From contig CP163498.1 of the NCBI GenBank assembly GCA_041071465.1, forward strand, positions 5,474,001 to 5,538,000: 64,000 nt of DNA, in the 5' to 3' direction. Below, in pieces: positions 19,183-28,761 of this stretch (its first letter is position 1; each line of letters starts with the position of its first letter). The notes under the pieces are model-generated. The model searched no databases and was not told where the DNA came from. It saw only the letters and a list, made by a program, of their open reading frames with translations. The DNA is from Pseudomonas putida (lineage in GTDB: Bacteria > Pseudomonadota > Gammaproteobacteria > Pseudomonadales > Pseudomonadaceae). The position numbers and the translations under genes were made by a program.

Positions 19183-22100
19183 TTAGAAGTCGCGTTTGTA
19201 GAAGATATCCAGTGAACTCGCCAGCCCGCTGGCGGCTTCAAGGTAGACCTTCTTGCTCAACTTGTAACGCAAGGCGATGGTGTTGGCGGGTTCGAACACC
19301 CCTACCCCGTAACGCAGGCTCAGCTTTTCAGTCAGGTTGCCGCTGGCGACCACGCTGGTGCTGTTGCCCGACCCTTCGGTATCCAACTGGAAGTCGTCGA
19401 TGCCCAGGCTCGACGCCAGGCTGCCGGTAATGCCGGCACTGCCGGCCAGCCCCAAGCCCAAGGCCGCCTCGGCGAGCATGTTGTTGTCTTCGCCGGAGGT
19501 GCCCAATGGCCGCCCCAGTACCAGGTACGACAGCGCCTGCTCCTGGCTCATGGCCGGCTCCGAGAACACCTTCGTGGTGGGCTGTTCGGCGCTGCCGCTC
19601 AGGCGGATACCAGCAATCACATCGTCAACCTTGCGGATTGCTTCGATGTCCAGGTACGGCTGGTCGATTGGGCCGGCGAACAGCAGCCGCGCTCGGCGGA
19701 TGGTCAAGCGTTGACCGTAGGCACGGTAGCGGCCGTCTGCCAGGCTCAGCTCGCCACGGGTGTCGAGGTTATCACCAATGTGCACATGGCCAAGCAGGTT
19801 GGCGGTAAGGCCAAAGCCGCTGAACGACAGCTTGTCCTGGCCCACTTCGACGTCGATGTCCATGGCCATCGCCATGGGCGGTTTGCCCTCTTCGGTCTGG
19901 TGACCGACGATTACCGTGTCATCCGACACCTTGACGGTGGACGGCGGCAGCTCGCGAACGGTGATCTTGCCCTTGGGCACCTGTACCTTGCCGGTCACCG
20001 CCAGCTTGTCGTCGATCAGGCGCAAGGTAAGGTCTGGGGCCACCTCCAGTGCGGCATAGGGCTCGACCGTGACCGGCAGTTGCTGGCCTTGCAAACGCAC
20101 GTCCATGCCCAGCGCCTGGCCCCAGGTGAGGTTGCCGCTCAACTGCCCACGCCCAGCCTCACCACTGCGCCAATTGCCGTTGAGCTGCACCTGCTCACCG
20201 CTGATCAGTGCCTGCAGTGACAGGTCCTGCAGGCTGGCCGGCAGCTCTGCACCACTGACTTCACCACCGCTGAGCATCAGGTTACCGTTGACCTGCGGCG
20301 CCAGCAAAGTACCTGAAAGCCGGCCACTGCCATTGAGCTGCCCGGCCAGGCGTTCGACCATCGGCACAAACGGACGGGCCACCGACAGGTCTAGCCCGGC
20401 CAGGCGGAAATCACCCGACAATGGCTTGTTCTTGCCTAGCGGATCGAGCCGGGCGTTGACGCTCAGTTCCCCCAGACGCTCACCGCGAAACGCCAGGCGC
20501 GTATCGATGCGTCGCGGTGCCAGCGTGCTGTCCAGGCGCAGGGCCTGATACGGGAAGTCGATCCAGCGGCCCTTGTCGCGTACCCGCAGGGTGCCGCCAC
20601 TGGCATCGACAACGACAGTACCCTTGGGGCCGCTGGCCGGGATGTCCAGGTTGATATCGGCATTGAGCAGGCCTTGCCAGGCAAAGTCCTTCGGCAGCCA
20701 CTGGGCCAGGCTGTCCAGTGGGAACTGCTTGAGGTGGTAGCGCAGGCGGGGCTCGGGGGCCAGGCGCTGGTCCTCGCCACACAGGCTGGCCTGCCCGGAG
20801 CGCCAGCAGTGGGCCCCGAAGTCCAGCTGACCGCTGGCCAGCCGCTGCAGGCGTGCCGGGGCCTGCAACTGCCAATCCTGGCCGCCGGCCTGAATCCGCC
20901 CGCTGGCCAGACGACCACGCCAGTCACCCTTGTTCAACTGGCCATCCAGGCCAAGGTCGAGCTTGAGTTGCGGGCCGTCCAACGCCAGAGTCACGGCCTG
21001 TTGGCGAATGTCGCCTTTGCCGTTGGCCTGCAGCGTGCCCAAGGCCGTGTCACCCAGGTGAATACCTGTGGCCTTGAGCTCGACAACGCCGCGTTGAGCG
21101 TTGTCCAGGCGCGCCTCCAGGTCCAGCTGCTGCAGGCGGTTTTCGGCCTGGGCCAAGCGCTGACCTTGCAAGGTCAGGGTACCTTGCGGAGCCTGCAGCG
21201 TCCCGGCGACATCCAGCCGCCCCTTGACCTGCCCTTGCAGCCTCGGCCACAACTGGCCCAGGCGCGGCAAGTCGAGGTCGATTCGCCCGGCCAGCCGTTG
21301 TTGCAGGCTGCCACTGCCGTTGATGCGATTGTCACCCAGCTGGATAGCCAGTGCGCCCAGGGTCCAGTTTTGCCCTGCCCCCTGGGCTTCGGCCTTGAGT
21401 ACGGCTGGCTGGCCACGCAGGCGGCCTTTAAGGTCGAGCTGGGCATCGAGGGTAAGCGCCTCGCCTTTAAGCTCGCCTTTGCTGCGCAGTGGCCCCGCCA
21501 GGGTGCCCGGTAGCTCGGCCAGCCAATAGGCCGGATCGAGCGCGGAAAGCTGCAAGTCGACATCCCAGGCCAGCGTGTTGGCAAAACGCACGGCGACACT
21601 GCCGGCGGCCTTGCCCTGGCCGGCAGTCAGCGCCAACTGTGGCAGTTTCACCTGGCTCAGGTCGCCTTCGAACGGGCTGGCCAGGCTGAACGCCCCCGCC
21701 GGGCCGTCCAGCTCACCCTTGAAGGTGCCCTGGTAATTGCCATCGCGATAATGCACCTGGGTATTGAAGCGCTTGAGGGTGACCTCAGGCGGAGTCTCCA
21801 AGGGGTACAGGCGCAACCACGGGAAATCCTGCCAGTCCAGCTTCGCATCGGCGCTCAGGCCTTGCTGCCAGTCAGCCGTCGCTTGCAACTTGACCCGTTG
21901 GTTGTCGTTGGCGGTCAGGTCCAAGGCATCGAGCCTGGCGCCTTTACTGTCCACCAACCCGGACAAGGCCAGGGCGATCGGCGATTGTTCGGCGGGCAGG
22001 CTGGCCGTGCCCGACAGGTGATAGCCCTTGAGCAAATCACCCTGGGCGTCGAGCTTCAGCTGGTTCAGCTGCAAAGTGTCGGGCAACGTGCCAGCCGGCT

Positions 22101-22857
22101 TGAATGCCTCGGAGCGGATCTGCAAGGTAGCTGGCAGGTGTTCGGCCAATGCCTGCAATTGGCCGCTCAGCGTGGCATCGAGGTAACCACTGCTGGTGCC
22201 AGCCAGTTTCAGGTTTTTTTGCAATTCACCGCTGGCAGTCAGTGCCAGCTGCCAAGGCTTGCCCTCTACCGCAGGCAACTGCAGTTGCGCCTGCAGTTGC
22301 AGCGGCCAGTCACCTTCGGGCTGCAGGTCGCCTTGCAGGTTCAAATTCAGGTCGTCGCGCTGCAGCCGCAGGCTGTCGATGCGCATCCCGCTGTTGGTCC
22401 AGTGCGCCGCGAGCTGCAAGTCGCCAAGCAGTTCGCTGCCATCCAGGCGCAGCTGACCAACCTTGACCTCGCCCAGCTCGATAGCCAGTGGCAAGCGCAG
22501 GGTCGGCAATTGCAGCGGTGCGTTGTCGGTGGGTTCGGGGCTTGGCGCAAAGGCCATGTCGATGCGTTCGGCCTGCAACCGGTCGATGCACAACCTGGCG
22601 CGTAGCAAGCAAACAGGCGACCAAGCCAGCATCGGCGCCTGTACCTCTACCTTGCTGCCGGCGTCGGCCCAGATCAGCTGGCTAGCTTGCCAACTGCCCG
22701 CAAGGCGCCCTTGGAAATCGGCCACTTCGAGCCCGGGCACCTTGCCCAGTGCCCAGCGGCTGCCAGCCTCGGTCCCCAGCAGCAGGCCCAGTGCCAGGCC
22801 CAAGCTCGCGACTACCCCAAGCAGGCCCAGCAGAATGTATTTGATCACGCGTTTCAC
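19183..22857 (-). CDS. tamB: Translocation and assembly module subunit TamB
   Basis: A 1224-residue inner-membrane-anchored AsmA-like protein that spans the periplasm. With TamA it is thought to serve outer-membrane protein insertion and phospholipid transport. One N-terminal membrane helix (about residues 5-28) is followed by about 900 residues of repetitive beta structure forming a lipid-binding groove. The C-terminal DUF490 domain includes GHVHIGDNLDTRGELSLADG and ends in DIFYKRDF. Length is normal. Its ATG overlaps the tamA stop (ATGA). The opposite strand carries long open frames that are codon-bias shadows. Confidence 0.95.
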   Translation of the reverse strand: MKRVIKYILLGLLGVVASLGLALGLLLGTEAGSRWALGKVPGLEVADFQGRLAGSWQASQLIWADAGSKVEVQAPMLAWSPVCLLRARLCIDRLQAERIDMAFAPSPEPTDNAPLQLPTLRLPLAIELGEVKVGQLRLDGSELLGDLQLAAHWTNSGMRIDSLRLQRDDLNLNLQGDLQPEGDWPLQLQAQLQLPAVEGKPWQLALTASGELQKNLKLAGTSSGYLDATLSGQLQALAEHLPATLQIRSEAFKPAGTLPDTLQLNQLKLDAQGDLLKGYHLSGTASLPAEQSPIALALSGLVDSKGARLDALDLTANDNQRVKLQATADWQQGLSADAKLDWQDFPWLRLYPLETPPEVTLKRFNTQVHYRDGNYQGTFKGELDGPAGAFSLASPFEGDLSQVKLPQLALTAGQGKAAGSVAVRFANTLAWDVDLQLSALDPAYWLAELPGTLAGPLRSKGELKGEALTLDAQLDLKGRLRGQPAVLKAEAQGAGQNWTLGALAIQLGDNRINGSGSLQQRLAGRIDLDLPRLGQLWPRLQGQVKGRLDVAGTLQAPQGTLTLQGQRLAQAENRLQQLDLEARLDNAQRGVVELKATGIHLGDTALGTLQANGKGDIRQQAVTLALDGPQLKLDLGLDGQLNKGDWRGRLASGRIQAGGQDWQLQAPARLQRLASGQLDFGAHCWRSGQASLCGEDQRLAPEPRLRYHLKQFPLDSLAQWLPKDFAWQGLLNADINLDIPASGPKGTVVVDASGGTLRVRDKGRWIDFPYQALRLDSTLAPRRIDTRLAFRGERLGELSVNARLDPLGKNKPLSGDFRLAGLDLSVARPFVPMVERLAGQLNGSGRLSGTLLAPQVNGNLMLSGGEVSGAELPASLQDLSLQALISGEQVQLNGNWRSGEAGRGQLSGNLTWGQALGMDVRLQGQQLPVTVEPYAALEVAPDLTLRLIDDKLAVTGKVQVPKGKITVRELPPSTVKVSDDTVIVGHQTEEGKPPMAMAMDIDVEVGQDKLSFSGFGLTANLLGHVHIGDNLDTRGELSLADGRYRAYGQRLTIRRARLLFAGPIDQPYLDIEAIRKVDDVIAGIRLSGSAEQPTTKVFSEPAMSQEQALSYLVLGRPLGTSGEDNNMLAEAALGLGLAGSAGITGSLASSLGIDDFQLDTEGSGNSTSVVASGNLTEKLSLRYGVGVFEPANTIALRYKLSKKVYLEAASGLASSLDIFYKRDF

Positions 22858-24596
22858 AGCTCGGGCCCCATGGAAAAGTGCAGGCGAATGCCCCCTTCGT
22901 CATCCAGCGCTTTGGCCAGGTCCAGGCGCAACGGCCCCACCGGCGACACCCAGCGCACACCAAAGCCAACACCGGTCTTGAGGCTGGGCAGCTCCAGGTT
23001 GTTGAACGAGTTGCCTTGGTCGACGAACGTCGCAACCCGCCACTTTTCGGTCAGCGAATATTGGTACTCGACGCTGCCAGCCACCAGGTAGCGCCCGCCA
23101 ATGCGGTCGCCGTCGCTGTTCTTCGGCGACAGGGTCTGGTAGTCGTAGCCGCGCACGCTCTGGTCGCCACCGGCGAAGAAGCGCAGCGAAGGCGGAATGC
23201 TGTTCTTGAAGCCATTGGTCGCGCTGCCGCCAAACTGCACGCGACCGAGAAAGCGGTGGTTTTGGCCCAGCGTGGTCAGGCCTTTGAGCAATACGTTGCC
23301 GTGCAGAAGGTTGGTATCGGAAACCAGCCCTTCCTTGGCGCCCTGCACATCGAATTGCAGGCGATAGCCGTTGTGTGGGTCGATGCGGTTGTCGCTGCGC
23401 AGGAAGGAATAGCTCACGCCAGGCATCAGCAAGTTGCTCAGCCCGGAGTCGTCGCCCAGGCGATACTCCTCGCGCTGGTACTTGAGCGATATCACCCGCT
23501 GCCAGCCACTGGGCAGCTTGCTGTGCCACTCGGGGCCGACCGTCAACAGCTTGCTGAGCGTGTCGGTACCGGCAAGCTCTTCATTCTGGTAGCCACCGGC
23601 AAAGCGCAGCTTGTCGGTCAGCGGCGGGTCGAGGGGAATGTCGTACCACAGGCCGACGTTCTGCCGTGGTGCGGACAGCTCGGTTTCCCAACCGTAGCTG
23701 TGGCCCTGCGGGTTGACCCAGTGGCGGGTCCAGTTGGCCTTGCCGCGCGGCCCGACGTCAGTCGAGAAACCCAGGCCCAGGCCCAGGGTGCGTGGTTTAC
23801 GGGTTTCCAGACGGACATCCACCGGGACTTCTTCACCTACGGCGGCAGTAGGTGCCGCGTCTACGCGCACACCTTCGAAATAGCCGCTCGATTGCAGGTC
23901 ATTGTTCAGCTCGGCGACCAGTTCCGAGTCGTAGGGGGTGCCCGGTTTGAATGAAACCATACGCTGCAAGAGATCGTCATCCAACGGCGTGTCGCCCCCG
24001 AAGGTGACAGCGCCCAGGCGATAGCGCGGGCCACTCTGGTAGACCAGTTCGATATCGGCCACGCCGGCCTGCGGGTCCACAGCCAGGCGCTGGCTGCTGA
24101 AACGTCCACTGAAGAAACCGTAGCGCGACGCCTGGTTCTGGATCAGCCGTTTGGCATCCTCATAAAGGCCGTGATTGAGTTGCTCACCCGCGCGCAGCGC
24201 CTTGCTGTCAGGCACGCGGAAGGCCTTCATTTCGCTGGCCGGGCCCTCGATGCGCACAGTCACGTTGCGCAGGCGAATGGGCTCGCCAGGGTTGATGCTG
24301 ATGATCAGTTGCGGGGAATGGTCAGCGTCGCTGGCGGGTTTTACCTCGGTATCGATCTGTGCCTGATAGTAGCCAAGTGCCTGCGCCGCTTTGCGCGCCT
24401 GCTCCTCGGCCCCGCGACTGAAGCGTAAAAGTGCTTCTTCATCGCGGTCACCCAAGGTGCCGATATAGCCTTCGACATTGGCCTTGAGCGCCTTGTTGGC
24501 CGGTTTTACCTTCACCAGCAACTCGCTCTGGCCCCACGCTGCGAAACTGGCGGCCCAGAAAACCAGGCCCCAGGTGAATCTTCCTGAATACGTCAT
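22854..24596 (-). CDS. tamA: Outer-membrane Omp85-family protein TamA
   Basis: A 580-residue outer-membrane protein. A signal peptide (about residues 1-22) is followed by three POTRA domains (to about residue 265) and a 16-strand BamA-like barrel. The barrel signature HNGYRLQFDVQG and the conserved lid-loop arginine in SVRGYDY are present. It ends in RLHFSMGPEL, with an unusual final Leu where Phe is common. It is the first gene of a tamAB operon with a 4-base overlap. Confidence 0.95.
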   Translation of the reverse strand: MTYSGRFTWGLVFWAASFAAWGQSELLVKVKPANKALKANVEGYIGTLGDRDEEALLRFSRGAEEQARKAAQALGYYQAQIDTEVKPASDADHSPQLIISINPGEPIRLRNVTVRIEGPASEMKAFRVPDSKALRAGEQLNHGLYEDAKRLIQNQASRYGFFSGRFSSQRLAVDPQAGVADIELVYQSGPRYRLGAVTFGGDTPLDDDLLQRMVSFKPGTPYDSELVAELNNDLQSSGYFEGVRVDAAPTAAVGEEVPVDVRLETRKPRTLGLGLGFSTDVGPRGKANWTRHWVNPQGHSYGWETELSAPRQNVGLWYDIPLDPPLTDKLRFAGGYQNEELAGTDTLSKLLTVGPEWHSKLPSGWQRVISLKYQREEYRLGDDSGLSNLLMPGVSYSFLRSDNRIDPHNGYRLQFDVQGAKEGLVSDTNLLHGNVLLKGLTTLGQNHRFLGRVQFGGSATNGFKNSIPPSLRFFAGGDQSVRGYDYQTLSPKNSDGDRIGGRYLVAGSVEYQYSLTEKWRVATFVDQGNSFNNLELPSLKTGVGFGVRWVSPVGPLRLDLAKALDDEGGIRLHFSMGPEL

Positions 24597-24648
24597 GCGG
24601 CGAATGCTACCAGAGCCAGGCGCTCAAGGGAGCCGCCTGGCGGCCTGT

Positions 24649-25299
24649 TCAGGCAAAAGCGGAATTTGAAGAGATTGGATTAGGATGAAAGAACACCCTT
24701 TCTCGGATTGGTCCTACAGCTACCTCGCCTATCTCTTCATAACCCTGGCGCTGATAAAAAGCCAGGTAGTGCTCGTTACCGGTATCCAGCACGACCCCTT
24801 GGGTGCCTGGGTCCTCCGCGCACCAGTCGTGCACAGCTTGTAACAATTGCTCGCCGTAGTGTTTGCCCTGGAATTGCGGGTGCACCCCCAGCAATGGCAG
24901 CACATGCACCCGGTCAGTGGGCAGGCAGGTGGCCAGCGCGGCCTGGTAGTCCATGTAGCGCCGCGTGCAGCGCAGGCCTGTACCCAGCATCATGCGCAGG
25001 CGCCAGGCCCAGCTGTCGGCCACGCCCAGGCGGCGCAGTGGCGGCACGATCAGGGCCAGGGCAATCAGGCGATCCTCTACCAGCAAGCCGATGGCGGGTA
25101 GTTGCAGATAGAAGTGCTGGCGCACCCATTCGCGCACCATCACCCGCAAGCGCCGCTCATAACCGGGGCGCTGGGCCTCGAAGATGTAGGCGAAGGTAGG
25201 CTCATGGCGGTAAGCGTTGTACAGCAATGAACGCGCTTCGCGGCTGTAACCATCATCGAGCAAGCAGACACGGGCCGGAGCGGCTGTGGTTTCGGGCAT
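24649..25299 (-). CDS. GNAT-family N-acetyltransferase
   Basis: A 216-residue acetyl-CoA-dependent acyltransferase. The CoA-binding stretch LLGVHPQFQGKHYGEQLLQ fits the (Q/R)xxGx(G/A) pattern, with His in place of the central small residue. It is followed by VLDTGNEHYLAFYQRQGYEE, typical of the last strands. The substrate cannot be inferred. It lies 52 bases upstream of tamA on the same strand, with the tamA start beyond its end, so cotranscription is possible. Confidence 0.85.
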   Translation of the reverse strand: MPETTAAPARVCLLDDGYSREARSLLYNAYRHEPTFAYIFEAQRPGYERRLRVMVREWVRQHFYLQLPAIGLLVEDRLIALALIVPPLRRLGVADSWAWRLRMMLGTGLRCTRRYMDYQAALATCLPTDRVHVLPLLGVHPQFQGKHYGEQLLQAVHDWCAEDPGTQGVVLDTGNEHYLAFYQRQGYEEIGEVAVGPIRERVFFHPNPISSNSAFA

Positions 25300-25461
25300 T
25301 GCGGGCAGACCTCCTGGAATGGGCGTACAGTGCCTTGGAGGTGCCCCTGCGCGCTTCGTTCACCCCCTGGAGCACGTTAGCAGCAGGATGACCATGCCGC
25401 CATGCTGGTGATGATGGACGATGTCGGCTAGCATCGCGGCTTTTACCGGGATTGTCTTTCC

Positions 25462-26274
25462 ATGAAGATCGTCTGTTTCAACATCAACGGCCTGCGGGCC
25501 CGCCCGCACCAGCTGGCGGCGCTGATCGAAAAGCACCAGCCGGACGTGATCGGCCTGCAGGAAACCAAGGTCAGCGACGATCAGTTCCCGCTGGCCGACG
25601 TGCAGGCACTGGGCTACCACGTGCACTACCATGGCCAGAAAGGCCACTACGGCGTGGCGCTGCTGTCGCGCCAGGCGCCGCTGAGCCTGCACAAAGGCTT
25701 TGCCACCGATGAAGACGACGCCCAGCGCCGCTTTATCTGGGGCACCTTCCCTGATGCCGACGGCAACCCGATCACCATCATGAACGGCTATTTCCCCCAG
25801 GGTGAAAGCCGCGACCACCCCACCAAGTTCCCGGCCAAGCAGCGCTTCTACAGCGACCTGCAGGCCCTGCTCGAAGGCCAGTTCCGCAACGACCAGCCAC
25901 TGCTGGTGATGGGCGACATGAACATCTCGCCGCAGGACTGCGATATCGGCATCGGTGCGGACAACGCCAAGCGCTGGCTGAAGACCGGCAAGTGCAGCTT
26001 CCTGCCGGAAGAGCGCGAGTGGATGGAACGCTTGAAAGGCTGGGGCCTTGTCGATAGTTTCCGTCACCTGTACCCGGAGGTGACGGACCGCTTCAGCTGG
26101 TTCGACTACCGCAGCCGCGGCTTCGAGGACGACCCCAAGCGCGGGCTGCGCATCGACCTGATCATGGCCTCGCAGCATCTGGTGCCACGCATCAAGGCAG
26201 CAGGTGTGGACTATGAACTGCGCGCAATGGAAAAGCCGTCGGACCATGCGCCGATCTGGCTGGAATTGAGCTGA
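25462..26274 (+). CDS. xthA: Exodeoxyribonuclease III
   Basis: A 270-residue exonuclease III/AP endonuclease acting in base excision repair. Catalytic motifs are intact: Asn7 in FNINGLR, Glu34 in [18 protein letters not shown], and the final [10 protein letters not shown] with the active-site His. Start ATG at 25462. It is convergent with the anti-sigma gene. The 162-base upstream region is shared with the divergent acetyltransferase gene. Confidence 0.97.
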   Translation: MKIVCFNINGLRARPHQLAALIEKHQPDVIGLQETKVSDDQFPLADVQALGYHVHYHGQKGHYGVALLSRQAPLSLHKGFATDEDDAQRRFIWGTFPDADGNPITIMNGYFPQGESRDHPTKFPAKQRFYSDLQALLEGQFRNDQPLLVMGDMNISPQDCDIGIGADNAKRWLKTGKCSFLPEEREWMERLKGWGLVDSFRHLYPEVTDRFSWFDYRSRGFEDDPKRGLRIDLIMASQHLVPRIKAAGVDYELRAMEKPSDHAPIWLELS

Positions 26275-26288
26275 GTCGGAGGGTGGGC

Positions 26289-26308
26289 GCCAAGGTGCAT
26301 GCCTTGGC
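26289..26308. terminator. Hairpin between convergent xthA and anti-sigma genes
   Basis: A 7-base-pair stem GCCAAGG/CCTTGGC with a TGCATG loop in the 39-base gap between two convergent genes. No clear T-run follows, so it is a weak candidate. Confidence 0.45.
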
Positions 26309-26313
26309 CTCAC

Positions 26314-27066
26314 TCACAACCCCAACCGCAACGCCTCCCCCACCCCCGCTCCGCGCACATCGTCCGCCGCGCTGACCAAAGCAAAGTTGTACGCCCCATG
26401 CGACCAATACCGCGCCTCCAGCTGACCGTCGACCCGCTGACCGTCCGGCATGCGCCGATATTGCTCGCCGGGTGAGCGCAGGAACAGGCTGATGCGCTGG
26501 CCCTTGCCATCTTCAAACACCAGCAACGCCGCCGGCCCTTGCTCGTTGCTGAGCAAGCGCGCACCCACCGGTTTGAAGCCATAGCCCGCCAGGTCCGGCA
26601 GCTGGCCCACGCGGCTGAAATGGCGCCCAAGCCAGTCGCGCAACTGCCCTGGGTCACTGGCCTGGATATCCAAGGCTTCACTGCCAGCAAACAAGCGATG
26701 CGCCTGCACAGCGTCGGCCATGGGCAAGTCAACGCGCGCCAAGCTTGCATCGCGCACTTGCCAACCGCCTAAACCACCCACACCCAGCGCTAACATCACC
26801 ACCGCCGCAGCGGCCCAACGCCGCTGCCGGCGCTGGCGCAATTGCCGACGCAACGGGCCCAATTCCAGCTGCGCGGCACCAGGCAGGTCATCAAACCCGG
26901 CCAACGCCACGCGTAGCCGGCGGGCATCGGCACGCCAACCTTCCACCCGTGCCGCCGCCTGCGGGTTGGCCTCCAGCCAGGCCTGCACCTGGGCCCGGCG
27001 CACAGGCTCCAGGCGCTCATCGACATAAGCATGCAGTTCGTCTTCGCTGGGGATCAGACGGGTCAT
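26314..27066 (-). CDS. Membrane anti-sigma factor
   Basis: A 250-residue protein with the anti-sigma opening SEDELHAYVDERLEPVRRAQV. A cytoplasmic sigma-binding region extends to about residue 80, and one membrane helix lies near 86-103 (AAAVVMLALGVGGLGGWQV). The remainder is periplasmic. The Zn-binding HxxxCxxC motif of ZAS-type anti-sigmas is absent, so a direct thiol redox switch is unlikely. Its start overlaps the end of the sigma gene by 4 bases. It should hold the sigma factor at the membrane until a periplasmic signal arrives. Confidence 0.85.
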   Translation of the reverse strand: MTRLIPSEDELHAYVDERLEPVRRAQVQAWLEANPQAAARVEGWRADARRLRVALAGFDDLPGAAQLELGPLRRQLRQRRQRRWAAAAVVMLALGVGGLGGWQVRDASLARVDLPMADAVQAHRLFAGSEALDIQASDPGQLRDWLGRHFSRVGQLPDLAGYGFKPVGARLLSNEQGPAALLVFEDGKGQRISLFLRSPGEQYRRMPDGQRVDGQLEARYWSHGAYNFALVSAADDVRGAGVGEALRLGL

Positions 27067-27584
27067 TTCAGTCTCCGCAAGGCCGGTGGCTGGGGGTTGC
27101 CCTCGGTCAATTCGCGCAAGGCATTGCGCGCGCGCGACAGGCGCGACATCACAGTGCCGATTGGGATGCCCAAAGCCTGGGCGGCCTCCTTGTAACTCAG
27201 GCCTTCGATGCTGACCAGCAGCAACAAGGCACGCTGCTCCGCCGTCAGCCGGGCAAACGCCTGCAGGTCGGCCTGGGCCAGGACGATGGCTTCGAGGTTG
27301 TCACCGACAGGCTCCTCGTCGTGCCCGCTGCCGCCAAACCAGGACAACCAACGCGCATGCAGACGCTCGCGGCGTTTACCGTCGAGAAACTGTCGATAAA
27401 GAATGGTGAACAACCAAGCGCGCAGGGCATCGGCGTCACGTTGCTGGTCGCGCCGGCTCAGGGCCCGCTCGACCGTTGCCTGCACCAGGTCGTCGGCGCT
27501 GCCCGGTTCGCGGGTCAGCCACACGGCAAAGCGTCGCAGACGGGCAAGCAGTTCGCGCCACTGGTGGTCGTCCAGGTCATGCAT
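27063..27584 (-). CDS. ECF RNA polymerase sigma factor
   Basis: A 173-residue sigma-70-family factor with only regions 2 and 4. Region 2 contains REPGSADDLVQATVERAL. Region 4 contains the helix-turn-helix LSYKEAAQALGIPIGTVMSR. The start at 27584 (MHDLDDHQW) gives the normal ECF size. The longer frame upstream would cross its own promoter. It is cotranscribed with its anti-sigma and divergent from a catalase-like gene. Matching promoter elements on both strands of the intergenic region suggest that it activates both units. Confidence 0.9.
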   Translation of the reverse strand: MHDLDDHQWRELLARLRRFAVWLTREPGSADDLVQATVERALSRRDQQRDADALRAWLFTILYRQFLDGKRRERLHARWLSWFGGSGHDEEPVGDNLEAIVLAQADLQAFARLTAEQRALLLLVSIEGLSYKEAAQALGIPIGTVMSRLSRARNALRELTEGNPQPPALRRLK

Positions 27585-27624
27585 CGCTAGGTACCGGCCT
27601 TTGGGATTGTCAGTGTAAAGGGCA

Positions 27625-27649
27625 GACGCCTGTGAACAAATTCTATTCC
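27625..27649 (-). promoter_or_regulatory. Candidate ECF promoter of the sigma/anti-sigma operon
   Basis: On the minus strand GGAATA (27649-27644) is followed after 15 bases by CGTC (27628-27625), about 40 bases upstream of the sigma start. This is the classic form of an ECF promoter (GGAA-type -35, CGTC-type -10). The same spacing occurs in the opposite-strand element at 27657-27681, which argues for autoregulation. Confidence 0.65.
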
Positions 27650-27656
27650 CGGCGAT

Positions 27657-27681
27657 GGAATAAGTTTTTCCCTGCTCCGTC
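27657..27681 (+). promoter_or_regulatory. Candidate ECF promoter of the catalase-like/b561 operon
   Basis: GGAATA (27657-27662), 15 bases, then CGTC (27678-27681). Hexamer, spacing and -10 core are identical to the divergent promoter. It sits about 28 bases before the first start codon of the catalase-like gene. Confidence 0.65.
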
Positions 27682-27708
27682 GTACTGGCACCTTCCCTGA
27701 ACCGGACG

Positions 27709-28761
27709 ATGACCATGAACTCACCCTTGCACGGCCCGGCCAAAGCGCTGCGCCTGGCAGCCATTGGCGCCGTGATGCTGGCCGCAGGTGCCGGCTTTGC
27801 CTATGCCGCCGGCTGGCTCGGCGAACCCCGGCTGACGCCACAGCGCATCATCGACACCTTCGAGGCCCAGGCCGGTCACTACCCGGGCTACCGCAAGAAC
27901 CACGCCAAGGGCCTGTGCGTGAGCGGCTACTTCCAGCCCAGCGGGCAGGCCGCCAACCTGTCCATTGCACGCGCCTTCAGCCAGCAACGGGTGCCGGTTA
28001 TCGGCCGTTTCGCCATCGGCGGTGCCAACCCGTTCGCCCCGGATACAGGCATCCCGGTGCGCAGCCTGGCAGTTCAACTCAGCACCGACGACGGCCAGGT
28101 CTGGCGTACCGGCATGAACAACCCGCCGGTGCTGGCGGTCAGTACCCCGCAAGGGTTCTATGAGCAAGTGCTCGCGGGCGCGCCCGACCCGGCCACCGGC
28201 AAACCTAACCCGGCCAAGATGCAAGCGTTCTTCGCCGCCCACCCCGAAAGCGCGGCATTTCGCCAGTGGGCGGCGAGCTACAAGCCAAGTGACAGCTTCG
28301 CCAGCACGCAGTATCACAGCATCAATGCCTTCCGCCTGATCGACTCAGCTGGCACGGCCCACCCGGTGCGTTGGCAGCTCGAGCCACAAACCGCGTTTGC
28401 CGCACTACCTGGCCAGGTTGATGACAAACAGTTCCTGCAACACGACCTGCAGCAACGCCTGGCCCAGGCCCCGTTGCGCTGGACGTTGCGTTTGGTGCTG
28501 GCCGAACCGGGCGATGCCGTGGATGACCCTGCCCGCCTCTGGCCCGCCGAGCGTCGTAGCGTGGACGCCGGCACCTTGGTGCTGGAGCACGTCGACGCTC
28601 CAGAGCAAGGGGCCTGCCGCGACCTGAACTTCGACCCGCTGATTCTGCCACGGGGTATCGAAGCGTCCGGCGACCCGATCCTCGCCGCCCGGTCCGCCGC
28701 CTATTCGGAATCCTTCAACCGCCGCAGCCGTGAATCGCTCAGCACTGGAGCCCGTCCATGA
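27709..28761 (+). CDS. Periplasmic catalase-related haem peroxidase (SrpA-like)
   Basis: A 350-residue catalase-fold protein without the large C-terminal domains of housekeeping catalases. It has an N-terminal hydrophobic signal (about residues 15-35), so it is periplasmic or membrane-anchored. The distal haem histidine is in YRKNHAKG and the probable proximal tyrosine in ARSAAYSESFNRR. It starts at 27709; a second in-frame ATG lies at 27715. Its stop overlaps the cytochrome b561 start (ATGA), suggesting that electrons from the membrane cytochrome feed peroxide reduction by this protein. That coupling is inference. Confidence 0.88.
   Translation: MTMNSPLHGPAKALRLAAIGAVMLAAGAGFAYAAGWLGEPRLTPQRIIDTFEAQAGHYPGYRKNHAKGLCVSGYFQPSGQAANLSIARAFSQQRVPVIGRFAIGGANPFAPDTGIPVRSLAVQLSTDDGQVWRTGMNNPPVLAVSTPQGFYEQVLAGAPDPATGKPNPAKMQAFFAAHPESAAFRQWAASYKPSDSFASTQYHSINAFRLIDSAGTAHPVRWQLEPQTAFAALPGQVDDKQFLQHDLQQRLAQAPLRWTLRLVLAEPGDAVDDPARLWPAERRSVDAGTLVLEHVDAPEQGACRDLNFDPLILPRGIEASGDPILAARSAAYSESFNRRSRESLSTGARP

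Noticed and set aside
20674..22605. Long plus-strand frames opposite tamB
   Set aside because: The composition is repetitive Gln/Leu/Val typical of reverse-strand reading of tamB.
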